A stretch of DNA of 64,000 bases. It comes from SP197 sp965242595 (GTDB lineage Bacteria; Pseudomonadota; Alphaproteobacteria; SP197). The DNA lies in assembly GCA_965242595.1 (NCBI GenBank), contig OZ251464.1, forward strand, positions 434,001 to 498,000, read 5' to 3'. The notes below the pieces were generated by a model. It was not told where the DNA came from. It made no database searches and saw only the letters and a program-made list of their open reading frames with translations. Both the position numbers and the translations under genes were made by a program. Shown here in pieces: positions 42,666-50,927 of the stretch; positions within the stretch are counted from its first letter, which is position 1; the number at the start of each line of letters is the position of its first letter.

Positions 42666-43373
42666 TCAGGCCGCCGAAAGCTGGCGCCTGGCAGCATCCA
42701 GATGACGGCGAACCACCGCCACCGCCCGGTCGCCATCGCGGGCCGCCAGGGCGTCGAACAGCGCCCGGTGGTCGTCGTTGTAGACGGCCATGGCGTGCTG
42801 TGTGAGCACCTTGTCCTTCATGGCGTTCCACTGGCGGTGGCCGCGCACATGGTTGATCTGGCGATACAGCGCCGCCAGCAGCGGATTGCGGGTGGCATCG
42901 GCGATGGCCTGATGAAAGCGGCGGTCGTGGCGGGTGAAGGCTTCGGCGCCGGTGGCGGCGGCCTCGACCTCCGCCAGGGCGGTGGCGATGCGGTCGAGAT
43001 CGCGCATGGTGGCGTTGAGCGTCGCCAGCCGCAGCATGTGCGGTTCGACGGCGATGCGAACCTCGACCAGCTCCAGCGGGCTGGTGATCTCGGCCACATC
43101 GCCTTCCTGCGGGCGGAAGGTGGCGAAGGTGCCGCTGCCGACGCGCCGCCTGACCAGCCCGTCGCGCTCCAGCATCCCCAGGGCCTCGCGCACCGTGCCG
43201 CGGGAGATGGCGAGCTCGGCGGCCAGCTGCCGTTCGGGCGGCAGGCGCTGGCCGTCGCCATAGACGCCGCCCAGGATGGCGCGGCGCAGCCTGGCGGCGA
43301 TGGCCCCCGCGCCGCCGCCCGCCTCCGGCATCTCCAGCGCCCCCTTCTGCCGGCTGCCGCCCGCTTCGGCCAT
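42666..43373 (-). CDS. GntR-family regulator, FadR/FCD subfamily
   Basis: A dimeric transcription regulator of 235 residues. The winged helix (about residues 20-85) reads GDGQRLPPERQLAAELAISRGTVREALGMLERDGLV. The FCD domain has the metal-ligand pattern HDRRFHQAIADATRN and YNDDHRALFDAL, with RHLDAARRQL at the end. Such regulators sense small acids. Start ATG at 43371-43373; an in-frame upstream start at 43565 would run through the divergent operon's promoter and is rejected. It is divergent from the FAD oxidoreductase and glx cluster by 178 bp that contains repeats, so it is the likely controller of that cluster. Effector unknown. Confidence 0.87.
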   Translation of the reverse strand: MAEAGGSRQKGALEMPEAGGGAGAIAARLRRAILGGVYGDGQRLPPERQLAAELAISRGTVREALGMLERDGLVRRRVGSGTFATFRPQEGDVAEITSPLELVEVRIAVEPHMLRLATLNATMRDLDRIATALAEVEAAATGAEAFTRHDRRFHQAIADATRNPLLAALYRQINHVRGHRQWNAMKDKVLTQHAMAVYNDDHRALFDALAARDGDRAVAVVRRHLDAARRQLSAA

Positions 43374-43421
43374 GGCCTTGCCTCTCCTCGCGCCCGGTCG
43401 ACGATCCCGGTCGATGGCCCC

Positions 43422-43451
43422 TTGACAACGCTGCCCGGCGGGGCTTAGCTT
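43422..43451 (+). promoter_or_regulatory. Sigma-70-type promoter of the FAD oxidoreductase/glx operon
   Basis: TTGACA (43422-43427) is a perfect -35 hexamer; after an 18-base gap comes TAGCTT (43446-43451), matching the three key positions of the -10. It is 100 bp before the oxidoreductase ATG. A 9-bp direct repeat, CCCGGTCGA, lies just upstream (43393-43401 and 43406-43414), and the ATTGG repeats begin six bases after the -10. The element is read directly; activity is untested. Confidence 0.6.
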
Positions 43452-43456
43452 CGGGT

Positions 43457-43481
43457 ATTGGTCCGATTGGGCTGCAATTGG
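43457..43481. promoter_or_regulatory. ATTGG direct repeats over the glx transcription start
   Basis: ATTGG occurs at 43457-43461, 43466-43470 and 43477-43481, starting 9 and 11 bases apart, near one helical turn. A fourth, diverged copy (GTTGG, 43492-43496) follows. They lie directly after the -10 element, where a bound protein would block initiation. The divergent GntR regulator is the natural candidate. No FadR-type TGGT-N-ACCA palindrome is seen, so the binding mode would be unusual. Confidence 0.45.
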
Positions 43482-43551
43482 CAGGGCAATGGTTGGACCG
43501 AAGGGCGGTGGCGTCAAGGGCCGCCGCCGGGTGTGACGAGGAGCGCAGGCC

Positions 43552-44889
43552 ATGGCTTTCCCCACCCGATCCCCCTATGTGATCGTCGGTGCCGGCATTC
43601 ACGGCCTTTCCACCGCCTGGCATCTGGCGCTGGCATTGAAGGCCAGGGGCCGGGGCAGCGGCGAGGATATCCTGGTGCTGGACAAGGCGGGCATCGCCGC
43701 CGGGGCCAGCGGCATCGCCTGCGGCGTGGTGCGCAACAATTATTATCAACCCGCCATGCGCGAGCTGATGGCGCAATGCGTGGAGGTGTGGGAAAGCGAC
43801 CCGGAAGCCTACAGCTATCATCCGGTGGGCTATATGCAGATTTCCTGCGAGGCGATGCACGAGGATGTGGCCTCGATCTACGACCAGCAGCGGGCGATCG
43901 GCTACCATTCGGAGTTCATCGAGGGCGCGGACGATTGCGCGGCCTATATGAAGGGCCTGTTCAGCGACTGGCGGGCCGGTCATATCACCTCGGTGTTGCA
44001 CGAGAAGAAGGGCGGCTATGCCAACAACACCGCCTCGATCTACGGCCTGGCCAGCAAGGCGGAAAGCGAAGGCGTGCGTATTCTGACCGGCTGCCGCGTC
44101 ACCGGTTTCGACAAGTCCGGCGGGGCCGTCTCCCGGGTGCTGACCGACCGGGGTGCCATCGCGACCGACATGGTGGTGATTGCCGCCGGGCCGTGGGTAA
44201 GCCAGCTGTGGGCAATGCTGGATTTGCCGCCGAAAGTTGCCATCCGTGGAGCGGACGGACGCTTGCACGAGGGCATCGATACCTGGCGCTACTGGTGCCT
44301 GGAAGAGGGCACGCTGGGGGTCGATCCCGACCTGCAGAAAACCAATGACGGCGCCATGCCGCCGGTGATTCACGTCGATACCGATGCGCCGCTTTATTCC
44401 GACATCGACGGTTCGCTGATCGCCGGGGAGATGTGGGGCATTTACTACAAGCCCGATTTCAACTTCGCCGGCATCCAGGGCGGGACCATGCCCTATGAGG
44501 TGAAAACGCCGGTGGACGAGGTGGCGATCGATCCTTATGGACCGGACTCGCCCGACTTTATCGTCGGCGACGATTTCGCGCATATGTGGTGTTCGGCGCT
44601 GGCCCATTGCCAGGAGCGATTTTCGGGCCAGATCGGCAAGTGGAAGAAGGAACCTTCCGGCGGGCTGGGCTGCTTTACACCCGACAGCTTTCCGGTGTTC
44701 GACACCTTCTGCCAGAATGTGCACATCGTCGCCGATTCCAATCACGGCTACAAGATGATCGGCGTCGGCAAGCTGGTGGCCGACGAGTGTCTGGGCGGGA
44801 AAAGCGCGCTGCTGGAACCGTTCCGTTTCTCGCGCTATGCGGAGGGCAGGTTGCATCCCGTTTCGCACAGCCCGTTCCCGTGGAGCTGA
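43552..44889 (+). CDS. FAD-dependent oxidoreductase (DAO/sarcosine oxidase beta-like)
   Basis: An amine or amino-acid oxidoreductase of 445 residues in the glycine oxidase/sarcosine oxidase fold. The FAD motif VIVGAGIHGLSTAWHLAL opens the protein. ILVLDKAGIAAGASGIACGVVRNNYY follows, then MVVIAAGPWVS, and the C-terminal SNHGYKMIGVGKLVADECLG. The single chain resembles the beta subunit of heterotetrameric sarcosine oxidase and MgdA of N-methylglutamate dehydrogenase, yet no alpha, gamma or delta partners are present. Start ATG 43552. It heads the operon that continues with GmaS-like ligase 92 bp downstream. A role in oxidising an N-alkylated glutamate or amine is inferred from position. Confidence 0.82.
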   Translation: MAFPTRSPYVIVGAGIHGLSTAWHLALALKARGRGSGEDILVLDKAGIAAGASGIACGVVRNNYYQPAMRELMAQCVEVWESDPEAYSYHPVGYMQISCEAMHEDVASIYDQQRAIGYHSEFIEGADDCAAYMKGLFSDWRAGHITSVLHEKKGGYANNTASIYGLASKAESEGVRILTGCRVTGFDKSGGAVSRVLTDRGAIATDMVVIAAGPWVSQLWAMLDLPPKVAIRGADGRLHEGIDTWRYWCLEEGTLGVDPDLQKTNDGAMPPVIHVDTDAPLYSDIDGSLIAGEMWGIYYKPDFNFAGIQGGTMPYEVKTPVDEVAIDPYGPDSPDFIVGDDFAHMWCSALAHCQERFSGQIGKWKKEPSGGLGCFTPDSFPVFDTFCQNVHIVADSNHGYKMIGVGKLVADECLGGKSALLEPFRFSRYAEGRLHPVSHSPFPWS

Positions 44890-44981
44890 CGGCAGGGCGC
44901 GGACCGGTTTCGAACACACCTCGAGAACGTGAAAGCCCCGGCGCGGGCCGGGGCGGCGGGGAAAGCCAGGGGGAGACGGCC

Positions 44982-46448
44982 ATGGATATCGAAAGCTATG
45001 TCGAACGCGAGGGCCGCGCCGAACTGGTGCGCCAGGTGCGCGGCAAGATCGACGAACTGAAGATCGACTACATCTATTATCAGTTCATCTCGGTCACCGG
45101 CCGCATCGTCGGCAAGGGCGTGCCCTCCGACCATTGGGAGACCATTGCCGAGCGCGGCTTTCAGCTGGTTTATGGCTCGGTTGCCAACCTTTATGTCGAT
45201 CGCTACGGCAACTATATCGGCTATGGCCCGGAATCGTCGGAGCTGGTGGGTATTCCCGATCCCGAGACGTTCGTGCAGCTGCCCTGGGACAAGCGGGTTG
45301 CCCGCGTCTATTGCACCTGCTTCCGCAACCGCGAGGAGCGGGAGAATCCGGGCGGCTTCTTTACCGGCGACTGCCGCGGCAATCTGCGCCGCCTGCACGA
45401 CGCCTTCCAGGCCAAACACGACGGCCTGCATCTGCGCCACGGCACCGAACCGGAGATGATGTGGCTGAAGCGGGGCGAAGACGGGCGGCCCGATGGCGGA
45501 TTTTCCAAGCCCAATTGTTATCACATCGACCAGTTCGAAAGCCTGCGCCCCACCTTCATGAAGGCGATCGAATACAGCCGCGCCATGGGCCTCGACATGA
45601 TCCAGGGCGACCATGAGGATGCGCCCGGCCAGCTGGAGCTGAACTTCCAGTTCGACGATGCGCTGCGCACCGCCGACCGGTTGACCACCTACCGCCAGAT
45701 CTGCGCCCAGGTGGCGCGCGAGCACAACCTGATCGCCTGTTTCATGTCGAAGCCGTTCATGGGCGTTTCGGCCTCGGGCTGCCACCACAACGTCTCGCTG
45801 TGGCGCGGCGGCAAGGACGAGTTCAACCCCCTGGGTCAGTCGTCCCTGGCCGGGATGGAACACAACTTCCACTACCGCAAGGGCGGCGAGAACACCTTCC
45901 TCCCGGACGGCAGCGACCCGCGCAAGCCGGGCAAGGTGGGCCTGGCCGCCATCGGTGGCGTCATGGCCCATCTGGGTGCGCTGACCGCCATCGGTTGTTC
46001 CACCGTCAACTCCTATCGCCGCCTGTGGGACACCGGTTTCTGGGCGCCGGTTTTCGCCGACTGGGGCTATCAGAACCGCACCACCGGCATGAGGGTATCG
46101 GCGCCCGGGCGATTCGAATACCGTGCCGTCGATTCCATGGTGAACCCCTATCTGATGGCCGCCGCCCTGCTGAAGGCCTTCGACGACGGTATCGCCAACC
46201 GTCTCGATCCGGGCGAACCGGAGGAGCGCAACATCTACCAGGCCATGGAGGAGGGCAAGCAGGTCAAGAAGCTGCCCATGTCGCTGGGCGACGCGCTGGA
46301 GCGGCTGAAGAGCGACGAAGTTATCAAGGCCGCCCTGCCCGGCGACATGTACCGGGTATTCATGCACTACAAGACCGACGAGTGGGAGAAGTTCATGGCC
46401 ACCGTCACCGAGTGGGACATGGAGAGCTATTGGGACTGCCTGCCCTGA
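44982..46448 (+). CDS. Type III glutamine synthetase / gamma-glutamylmethylamide synthetase-like
   Basis: An ATP-dependent glutamate-amine ligase of 488 residues. The GS core shows YVDRYGNYIGYG, the metal and ammonium-site segments GTEPEMMW, EDAPGQLELNF, SASGCHHNVSLW, and the C-terminal Arg-rich RFEYRAVDSMVNPYLMAAALL. This branch (GlnT/GmaS) joins glutamate to ammonia or methylamine. Adjacent GlxB/C/D genes favour the GmaS role in the N-methylglutamate pathway, but a GlnT-type glutamine synthetase is the alternative. Start ATG 44982 has CAGGGGGAG seven bases before it. Spacing to the next gene is 82 bp. Confidence 0.83.
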   Translation: MDIESYVEREGRAELVRQVRGKIDELKIDYIYYQFISVTGRIVGKGVPSDHWETIAERGFQLVYGSVANLYVDRYGNYIGYGPESSELVGIPDPETFVQLPWDKRVARVYCTCFRNREERENPGGFFTGDCRGNLRRLHDAFQAKHDGLHLRHGTEPEMMWLKRGEDGRPDGGFSKPNCYHIDQFESLRPTFMKAIEYSRAMGLDMIQGDHEDAPGQLELNFQFDDALRTADRLTTYRQICAQVAREHNLIACFMSKPFMGVSASGCHHNVSLWRGGKDEFNPLGQSSLAGMEHNFHYRKGGENTFLPDGSDPRKPGKVGLAAIGGVMAHLGALTAIGCSTVNSYRRLWDTGFWAPVFADWGYQNRTTGMRVSAPGRFEYRAVDSMVNPYLMAAALLKAFDDGIANRLDPGEPEERNIYQAMEEGKQVKKLPMSLGDALERLKSDEVIKAALPGDMYRVFMHYKTDEWEKFMATVTEWDMESYWDCLP

Positions 46449-46530
46449 ACCGGGGCGCAGCAACGGGCACGAGCCGCAGACGATCGCTGGACGACCGCTG
46501 CCGGCCGAAAGCTGAGGAGAAACCAACACC

Positions 46531-47466
46531 ATGTGCGGCATCGCAGGCATCATCCACCGCAGGAAGGCGTCGGACATCGGCTCGCAGATGACAGCGATGC
46601 TGCAGTCGCTGGAACATCGCGGGCCGGATTCCACCGGCTTTGCCATGTATGGAACCCCCGCCGGGGACGAATATGTCCTGCGCTTCAAGGTTGCCGAACA
46701 GGAAGACGCGGCGCGAGGCTTCGACATTCACCGCCAGATCGGGGAGAGGCGCGCCGAGGTCGATCGCCGCCTGGAGGAGCTGGGCGTGGAGGCGGTGAAG
46801 GTGGAGGATGCGACCGAATACGCCTATCGCTACCGCATCCGCTATCGCGGCGATATGCGCCGCCTGGCCGATTATGTGGAGGATGTGGCGTCCACCGAGA
46901 TTCTCTCTTTCGGCACCCGCCTGGAGCTGGTGAAGGATCTGGGAAACGCCGCCACGGTCTCCAGGCAGTACCGGCTGGAAGGCTTCGAGGGCACCCATGC
47001 CATCGGCCATACCCGCATGGCGACCGAGTCGGATGTCGATATCCGTTCGGCCCATCCCTACTGGGCCTATCCCTATCACGACATCGCCGTAGTTCATAAC
47101 GGCCAGCTGACCAATTACTGGATCATGCGTCGCCAGTTGGAGCGCAAGGATTTCCGCTTCAAGTCGAACTGCGACAGCGAGCTGATCGCCGTCTATATCG
47201 CCGACCAATTGCAAGCGGGTGCCGGGCTGGAGGACGCCATGCGCCGCTCGGTGGACGAGCTGGACGGTGTGTTCACCTACCTGGTAGCGACCTCGGATAG
47301 CCTCGGCATGGCCAAAGACGACATGGCGGCCAAGCCGATGGTGCTCTACGAAAGCGACGAGATGGTCGCCATGGCCTCCGAAGAGGTGGCGATTCGCCAG
47401 ATCCTGCCCCAGGAGATCGACACCACCGACCCCTACGATCGGGAGGTTCGCGTATGGCACAGCTGA
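46531..47466 (+). CDS. Class II glutamine amidotransferase (GlxB/MgsA-like)
   Basis: An Ntn-type glutaminase of 311 residues. Cys2 after the initiator Met is the nucleophile (MCGIAGII). The domain continues with SLEHRGPDSTGFAMYG, IGHTRMATESDVDI and HNGQLTNYWIMR, matching GltB-type amidotransferases. It would release ammonia or amine from a glutamyl amide for the GlxC/GlxD partners, forming a split glutamate synthase. ATG 46531. It overlaps the glxC-like gene by 13 bases (47454-47466), showing coupling. In the N-methylglutamate pathway this subunit is MgsA. Confidence 0.88.
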   Translation: MCGIAGIIHRRKASDIGSQMTAMLQSLEHRGPDSTGFAMYGTPAGDEYVLRFKVAEQEDAARGFDIHRQIGERRAEVDRRLEELGVEAVKVEDATEYAYRYRIRYRGDMRRLADYVEDVASTEILSFGTRLELVKDLGNAATVSRQYRLEGFEGTHAIGHTRMATESDVDIRSAHPYWAYPYHDIAVVHNGQLTNYWIMRRQLERKDFRFKSNCDSELIAVYIADQLQAGAGLEDAMRRSVDELDGVFTYLVATSDSLGMAKDDMAAKPMVLYESDEMVAMASEEVAIRQILPQEIDTTDPYDREVRVWHS

Positions 47467-48296
47467 GGGAGCACCGCTCCCACGATATGGGGCTCCACAC
47501 CGAGCAGCTGGCGGGCCGCACGCAACAACGCTTCTTCGACGTGACGGAGGAGGAAAGCTTTCTCTATCCGGAGGCTTTCGCGGTCGATTTCAACAAGCGC
47601 GCGGAGATCGATGCCGCCGATATGGCGGCCACCGCAATCAACCTGAGGATTCGCGAATTGATGGCGCAGGGCCATGGCTCCATCGTGGTCAGGAACCCGC
47701 TGGCGCGTCATTCGCTGGGCGTGGGAATCTTGCAGCGCCTGAACCTGACCTTCGAGGGCAGCCTGGGCTATTTCGGCGTCGGTTTGATCGACGGCCCCAA
47801 TGTGCGCATCACCGGGCGCGTTGGCTGGTCTTGTGCCGAGAACATGATGGCGGGCACGGTGGTGATCGAAAAGAACGCCGGCGCCACCTTCGGGGCGGCG
47901 CTGCGCGGCGGCGACCTGGTGTGCATGGGCGATGTCGGCTCGCGCACGGGCATCGACCAGAAGGGCGGCACCATTATCGTCGGCGGTCGCACCGGCGCCT
48001 TTTCCGCCTTCATGATGCAGCGCGGGCGCTTGGTCGTGCTGGGGGACGCCGGCAAGAATCTGGGCGATTCGATGTATGATGGCACCATCTATGTCGGCGG
48101 CCGCATCGAAAGCCTGGGCGTGGATGCGGTGCCGGCCGAGATGACCGGCCTCGACTGCGCTTGGCTGGAGCGCAAACTCGCCCAATTCGGCCTGAAAACA
48201 CCGGCGGGCGTCGCCAATATGACCAAGATCGTCGCTGGCAAGCGGCTCTGGAACTACGACAACCTCGAACCCTCCGAAAAGAAGATCGTCCTTTAA
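47454..48296 (+). CDS. GXGXG-motif protein (GlxC/MgsB-like)
   Basis: A 280-residue protein of the glutamate-synthase C-terminal beta-helix type. It holds repeated G-x-x-G turns such as GRVGWSCAENMMAGTVV, GATFGAALRGGDLV, GDVGSRTGIDQKGG and GTIIVGGRTGAFSAF. This domain channels or positions partners in GltB and in formylmethanofuran dehydrogenase. It contains no catalytic residues of its own. Start ATG 47454 overlaps the amidotransferase gene. The last helix-rich part ends in WNYDNLEPSEKKIVL. The FMN subunit begins 46 bp later. It is the middle subunit of the split enzyme. Confidence 0.88.
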   Translation: MAQLREHRSHDMGLHTEQLAGRTQQRFFDVTEEESFLYPEAFAVDFNKRAEIDAADMAATAINLRIRELMAQGHGSIVVRNPLARHSLGVGILQRLNLTFEGSLGYFGVGLIDGPNVRITGRVGWSCAENMMAGTVVIEKNAGATFGAALRGGDLVCMGDVGSRTGIDQKGGTIIVGGRTGAFSAFMMQRGRLVVLGDAGKNLGDSMYDGTIYVGGRIESLGVDAVPAEMTGLDCAWLERKLAQFGLKTPAGVANMTKIVAGKRLWNYDNLEPSEKKIVL

Positions 48297-48342
48297 TCGG
48301 GCGATCTTCGACCGTTGGACGCAGCGCAAGGAAAGCAACCAC

Positions 48343-49710
48343 ATGACGAACGACGGGGAGAGCGGCAACGCTGCACCGCGCGGGCGCAACACCAGCATCC
48401 TGGGCCGGAACTTCATGTTTCCGCCCCATGTCGTGGACGACATCCACATCAAGGCGGAGCTGGGACGCTACCGCATGCGCGGCATGGCGCTGTTCAAGAA
48501 AATTCCCACCTGGGACGACCTCACCTTCCTACCGGGCACGCTGACCCGGTTCGTGATCGAGGGCTATCGCGAAAAATGCGAGACCAGGACGGTGATCGGA
48601 CCGCGCGCCAAACGTCCACTGGAGCTGGACATTCCAGTCTATGTCACGGGCATGAGCTTCGGCGCCCTCTCCTACGAGGCCAAAACCGCGCTGGCGCGCG
48701 GCGCTACCATGGCGGGAACCGCCACCTGTTCGGGCGAAGGCGGCATGATCCCGGACGAACGGCGCTATTCCGAAAAATGGTTCTACCAGTGCATCCAGTC
48801 GCGCTATGGCTTCAATCCCCACCATCTGCGCCTGGCCGATGCCTGCGAGTTCTTCATCGGCCAGGGCTGCAAGGTCGGCCTGGGCGGCCATCTCATGGGC
48901 CAGAAGGTGACCGATCAGGTTGCCGAGATGCGCTCGCTGCCCGCCGGCATCGACCAGCGCTCACCGGCCCGTCATCCGGATTGGTTGGGGCCGGACGACC
49001 TGGCGCTCAAGATCCAGGAGATCCGCGAGGCCACCGACCACCAGATTCCCATCCAGTTGAAGCTCGGTGCCGCCCGCGTCTATGACGACGTGCGCATGGC
49101 GGTGAAATGCGACCCCGATTCGATCTATATCGACGGCATGGAAGGCTCCACCGGCGCCGGACCCCATCTCGCCACCGAGGAGACGGGCGTGCCGGGCATC
49201 GCGGCCATCCGCCAGGCCAGGCGGGCCATCGACGATCTGGACCGGCGCGGCGATATCTCGCTGGTCTATGCCGGTGCCGTCAGGAACGGCGGCGATCTTG
49301 CCAAGGCCCTGGCCCTGGGCGCAGACGCCGTTGCCATCGGCACCACGGCGATGATGGCGCTCAATTGCAACAAGGACATCCCGGAGGCCGATTTCGAAGG
49401 CAGCGTCGGCGTCCCGGCCGGCTATTGCTACCATTGCCACACCGGCCGCTGCCCGGTGGGCGTGGCGACCCAGGATCCCGAGCTCAGGAAGCGCCTCAAC
49501 CCCGACGATGCGGCGGAGCGTGTCTACAACATCCTGCATACGCTGACCATCGAGTGCCAGATGATGGCGCGGGCCTGCGGCAAGACCGATGTCCACAGCC
49601 TGGAGCCGGAGGACATCGCGGCGCTGACCATGGAGGCCTCGGCCATGGCCGGGGTGCCGCTGGCGGGCACCGGACACACGGTCGGCATCGACGATTACCA
49701 CCACCTGTAA
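48343..49710 (+). CDS. FMN/Fe-S glutamate-synthase-like subunit (GlxD/MgsC-like)
   Basis: The FMN-binding catalytic subunit of 455 residues that would join an amine to 2-oxoglutarate. Barrel motifs are VYVTGMSFGALSYEAKTALARGA, CSGEGGMI and IYIDGMEGSTGAGP, then GADAVAIGTTAMMALNC. The iron-sulfur cysteines are in CYHCHTGRCPVGVATQDP, as in GltB. The other domains of GltB are supplied by the preceding two proteins. ATG 48343. The unknown 155-residue gene follows after 17 bp, with no terminator between, so it belongs to the unit. With methylated substrate this would be N-methylglutamate synthase; with ammonia, glutamate synthase. Confidence 0.9.
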   Translation: MTNDGESGNAAPRGRNTSILGRNFMFPPHVVDDIHIKAELGRYRMRGMALFKKIPTWDDLTFLPGTLTRFVIEGYREKCETRTVIGPRAKRPLELDIPVYVTGMSFGALSYEAKTALARGATMAGTATCSGEGGMIPDERRYSEKWFYQCIQSRYGFNPHHLRLADACEFFIGQGCKVGLGGHLMGQKVTDQVAEMRSLPAGIDQRSPARHPDWLGPDDLALKIQEIREATDHQIPIQLKLGAARVYDDVRMAVKCDPDSIYIDGMEGSTGAGPHLATEETGVPGIAAIRQARRAIDDLDRRGDISLVYAGAVRNGGDLAKALALGADAVAIGTTAMMALNCNKDIPEADFEGSVGVPAGYCYHCHTGRCPVGVATQDPELRKRLNPDDAAERVYNILHTLTIECQMMARACGKTDVHSLEPEDIAALTMEASAMAGVPLAGTGHTVGIDDYHHL

Positions 49711-49727
49711 AGCGGGAGGACGACACC

Positions 49728-50195
49728 ATGGCAGGGGACTCGCCCAAGACCGCCACCGCTGACGCAAAGGCGGCGCCGCCCCAGACGCTACCCCGGACAC
49801 CGAAGCCGGGCGCTGCCGGCGATGTCGATTACTTCCTCACCTCCGACGGCCTCGACAGCTCGCGCGAAAAGGAGATCGGCCAGCACATCGGCTACCGCTA
49901 CGATGTCAACCTGGTTCCCGATTACGACCGGCTGACGCCGTTCCTGGCCAGGTACATCGAAATCATGGGCTGGCACGACCTCAACTGGCTCGAAGATGTC
50001 CATATGGGCTACGAGGAAGGCCACGCGGCCGTCTTCGACCGCAACGCCAATGGCTGGATTCGGGTGCCAAAATCCATGAAGCTGCCCGACAACCAGCAGG
50101 ATCGGGACATGATCGCGCGCGAGCTGCTGGTCAAGTTCCAGATGTCCGAGCGCCACCCCATGCGCGACCTCTACCGCGCCTACCGCAAGTTCTAG
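49728..50195 (+). CDS. Unknown protein linked to the glx cluster
   Basis: A 155-residue protein I cannot assign. The first 35 residues are proline- and lysine-rich and likely disordered. The rest is compact, with aromatic and charged segments such as RYDVNLVPDYDRLTPFLARYIEIMGWHDLNWLEDVHMGYEEG and a helical basic end MRDLYRAYRKF. Start ATG 49728, with GGGAGGA before it, is only 17 bases after the FMN subunit. Such tight linkage suggests an accessory or stability factor for the GlxBCD complex. It converges on an unknown complement-strand gene with a four-base CTAG overlap. Confidence 0.72.
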   Translation: MAGDSPKTATADAKAAPPQTLPRTPKPGAAGDVDYFLTSDGLDSSREKEIGQHIGYRYDVNLVPDYDRLTPFLARYIEIMGWHDLNWLEDVHMGYEEGHAAVFDRNANGWIRVPKSMKLPDNQQDRDMIARELLVKFQMSERHPMRDLYRAYRKF

Positions 50196-50767
50196 GGCCA
50201 CCGGCTCCCCTCGCCCGGCGCTGGCGAGGCGCTGCCCTCCTCCCACAGCGGCGCGAAGGCGAGCGCTGTGCCGCCCGGTGCCAGCGCCGGATTGAACATG
50301 GCGTTGTGCCAGAACAGCGCCCGGGCGAAGGGATCGTCCGGTGCCAGCCGCACCACCCGGCAGGGCAGGCGGAAGCTGCGGGCGAACTGCTGGAAGGCCA
50401 GGATGCAGGCCCCGCCCCGCGCCAGCCTGGCTGCGCCGGGCGAAGCGGGGGCAAACAGGGCGAACAGCCGCGGTTCGAAGCTCCGGGGTTGCTGGAAATA
50501 GGACGCCTGCAGGTAGCGCAGCGCCTCGTCGAGGCGCTCGCGCGGGTCGAAGCTGCACTCGACGATGTGGCGGAAACGGGCGGCGGTCTGCCGCGGCTCG
50601 CGCTTGACGATCACCGTGCGGATATGGCCCAGCGCCGTGCCGGCGGTGATCGCCAGCGGCTCCATGCCGTCGGATGGCCGCCCGCCATGGCGGCGCATGG
50701 CGTGCTGGCGAATCAGGCACTGCCAGGCCATGAAGCTCTCGCGCAGGCTCCCACCGCCCGCGCTCAT
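50192..50767 (-). CDS. Hypothetical protein convergent with the glx cluster
   Basis: A 191-residue protein with no function I recognise. Visible features are RESFMAWQCLIRQHAMRRHGGRPSDGMEP near the start, VIVKREPRQTAARFRHIV in the middle and a hydrophobic-aromatic core. Its composition (Arg, Ala, Phe rich) and GC content match the chromosome, so it is native. The start ATG is at 50765-50767, 160 bp away from the divergent Amt gene. It may share the control of Amt, but no regulator-like domain is seen. The stop overlaps the 155-residue gene by four bases. Confidence 0.65.
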   Translation of the reverse strand: MSAGGGSLRESFMAWQCLIRQHAMRRHGGRPSDGMEPLAITAGTALGHIRTVIVKREPRQTAARFRHIVECSFDPRERLDEALRYLQASYFQQPRSFEPRLFALFAPASPGAARLARGGACILAFQQFARSFRLPCRVVRLAPDDPFARALFWHNAMFNPALAPGGTALAFAPLWEEGSASPAPGEGSRWP

Positions 50768-50821
50768 CGCCGCCCCGCCGCCCGGCCCGGCGCGCCCGCG
50801 GGCGGGGTGGAAATCTTCTGC

Positions 50822-50849
50822 TTGCGCCCGCCGCGAATCGGGCTAGAAT
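50822..50849 (+). promoter_or_regulatory. Sigma-70-like promoter of the Amt gene
   Basis: TTGCGC (50822-50827) and TAGAAT (50844-50849) stand 16 bases apart, 79 bp upstream of the Amt ATG. TAGAAT matches five of six -10 positions; the -35 is weaker. A direct repeat GAATCGGG flanks the -10 (50835 and 50846). No NtrC/sigma-54-type GG-N10-GC pair was found at a sensible place, which is notable for an ammonium transporter. Confidence 0.4.
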
Positions 50850-50927
50850 CGGGCGCCCATCGCAGCGGGGGCGCCGCTCGGCGCAGCGAGGGGGCAGCGA
50901 CACGATGCAACATGGGGGAACCAGGAG

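Noticed and set aside
50800..50830. Sigma-54/NtrC promoter before amt
   Set aside because: TGGAAATCTTCTGC has nine rather than ten bases between GG and GC and lacks the rest of the consensus.
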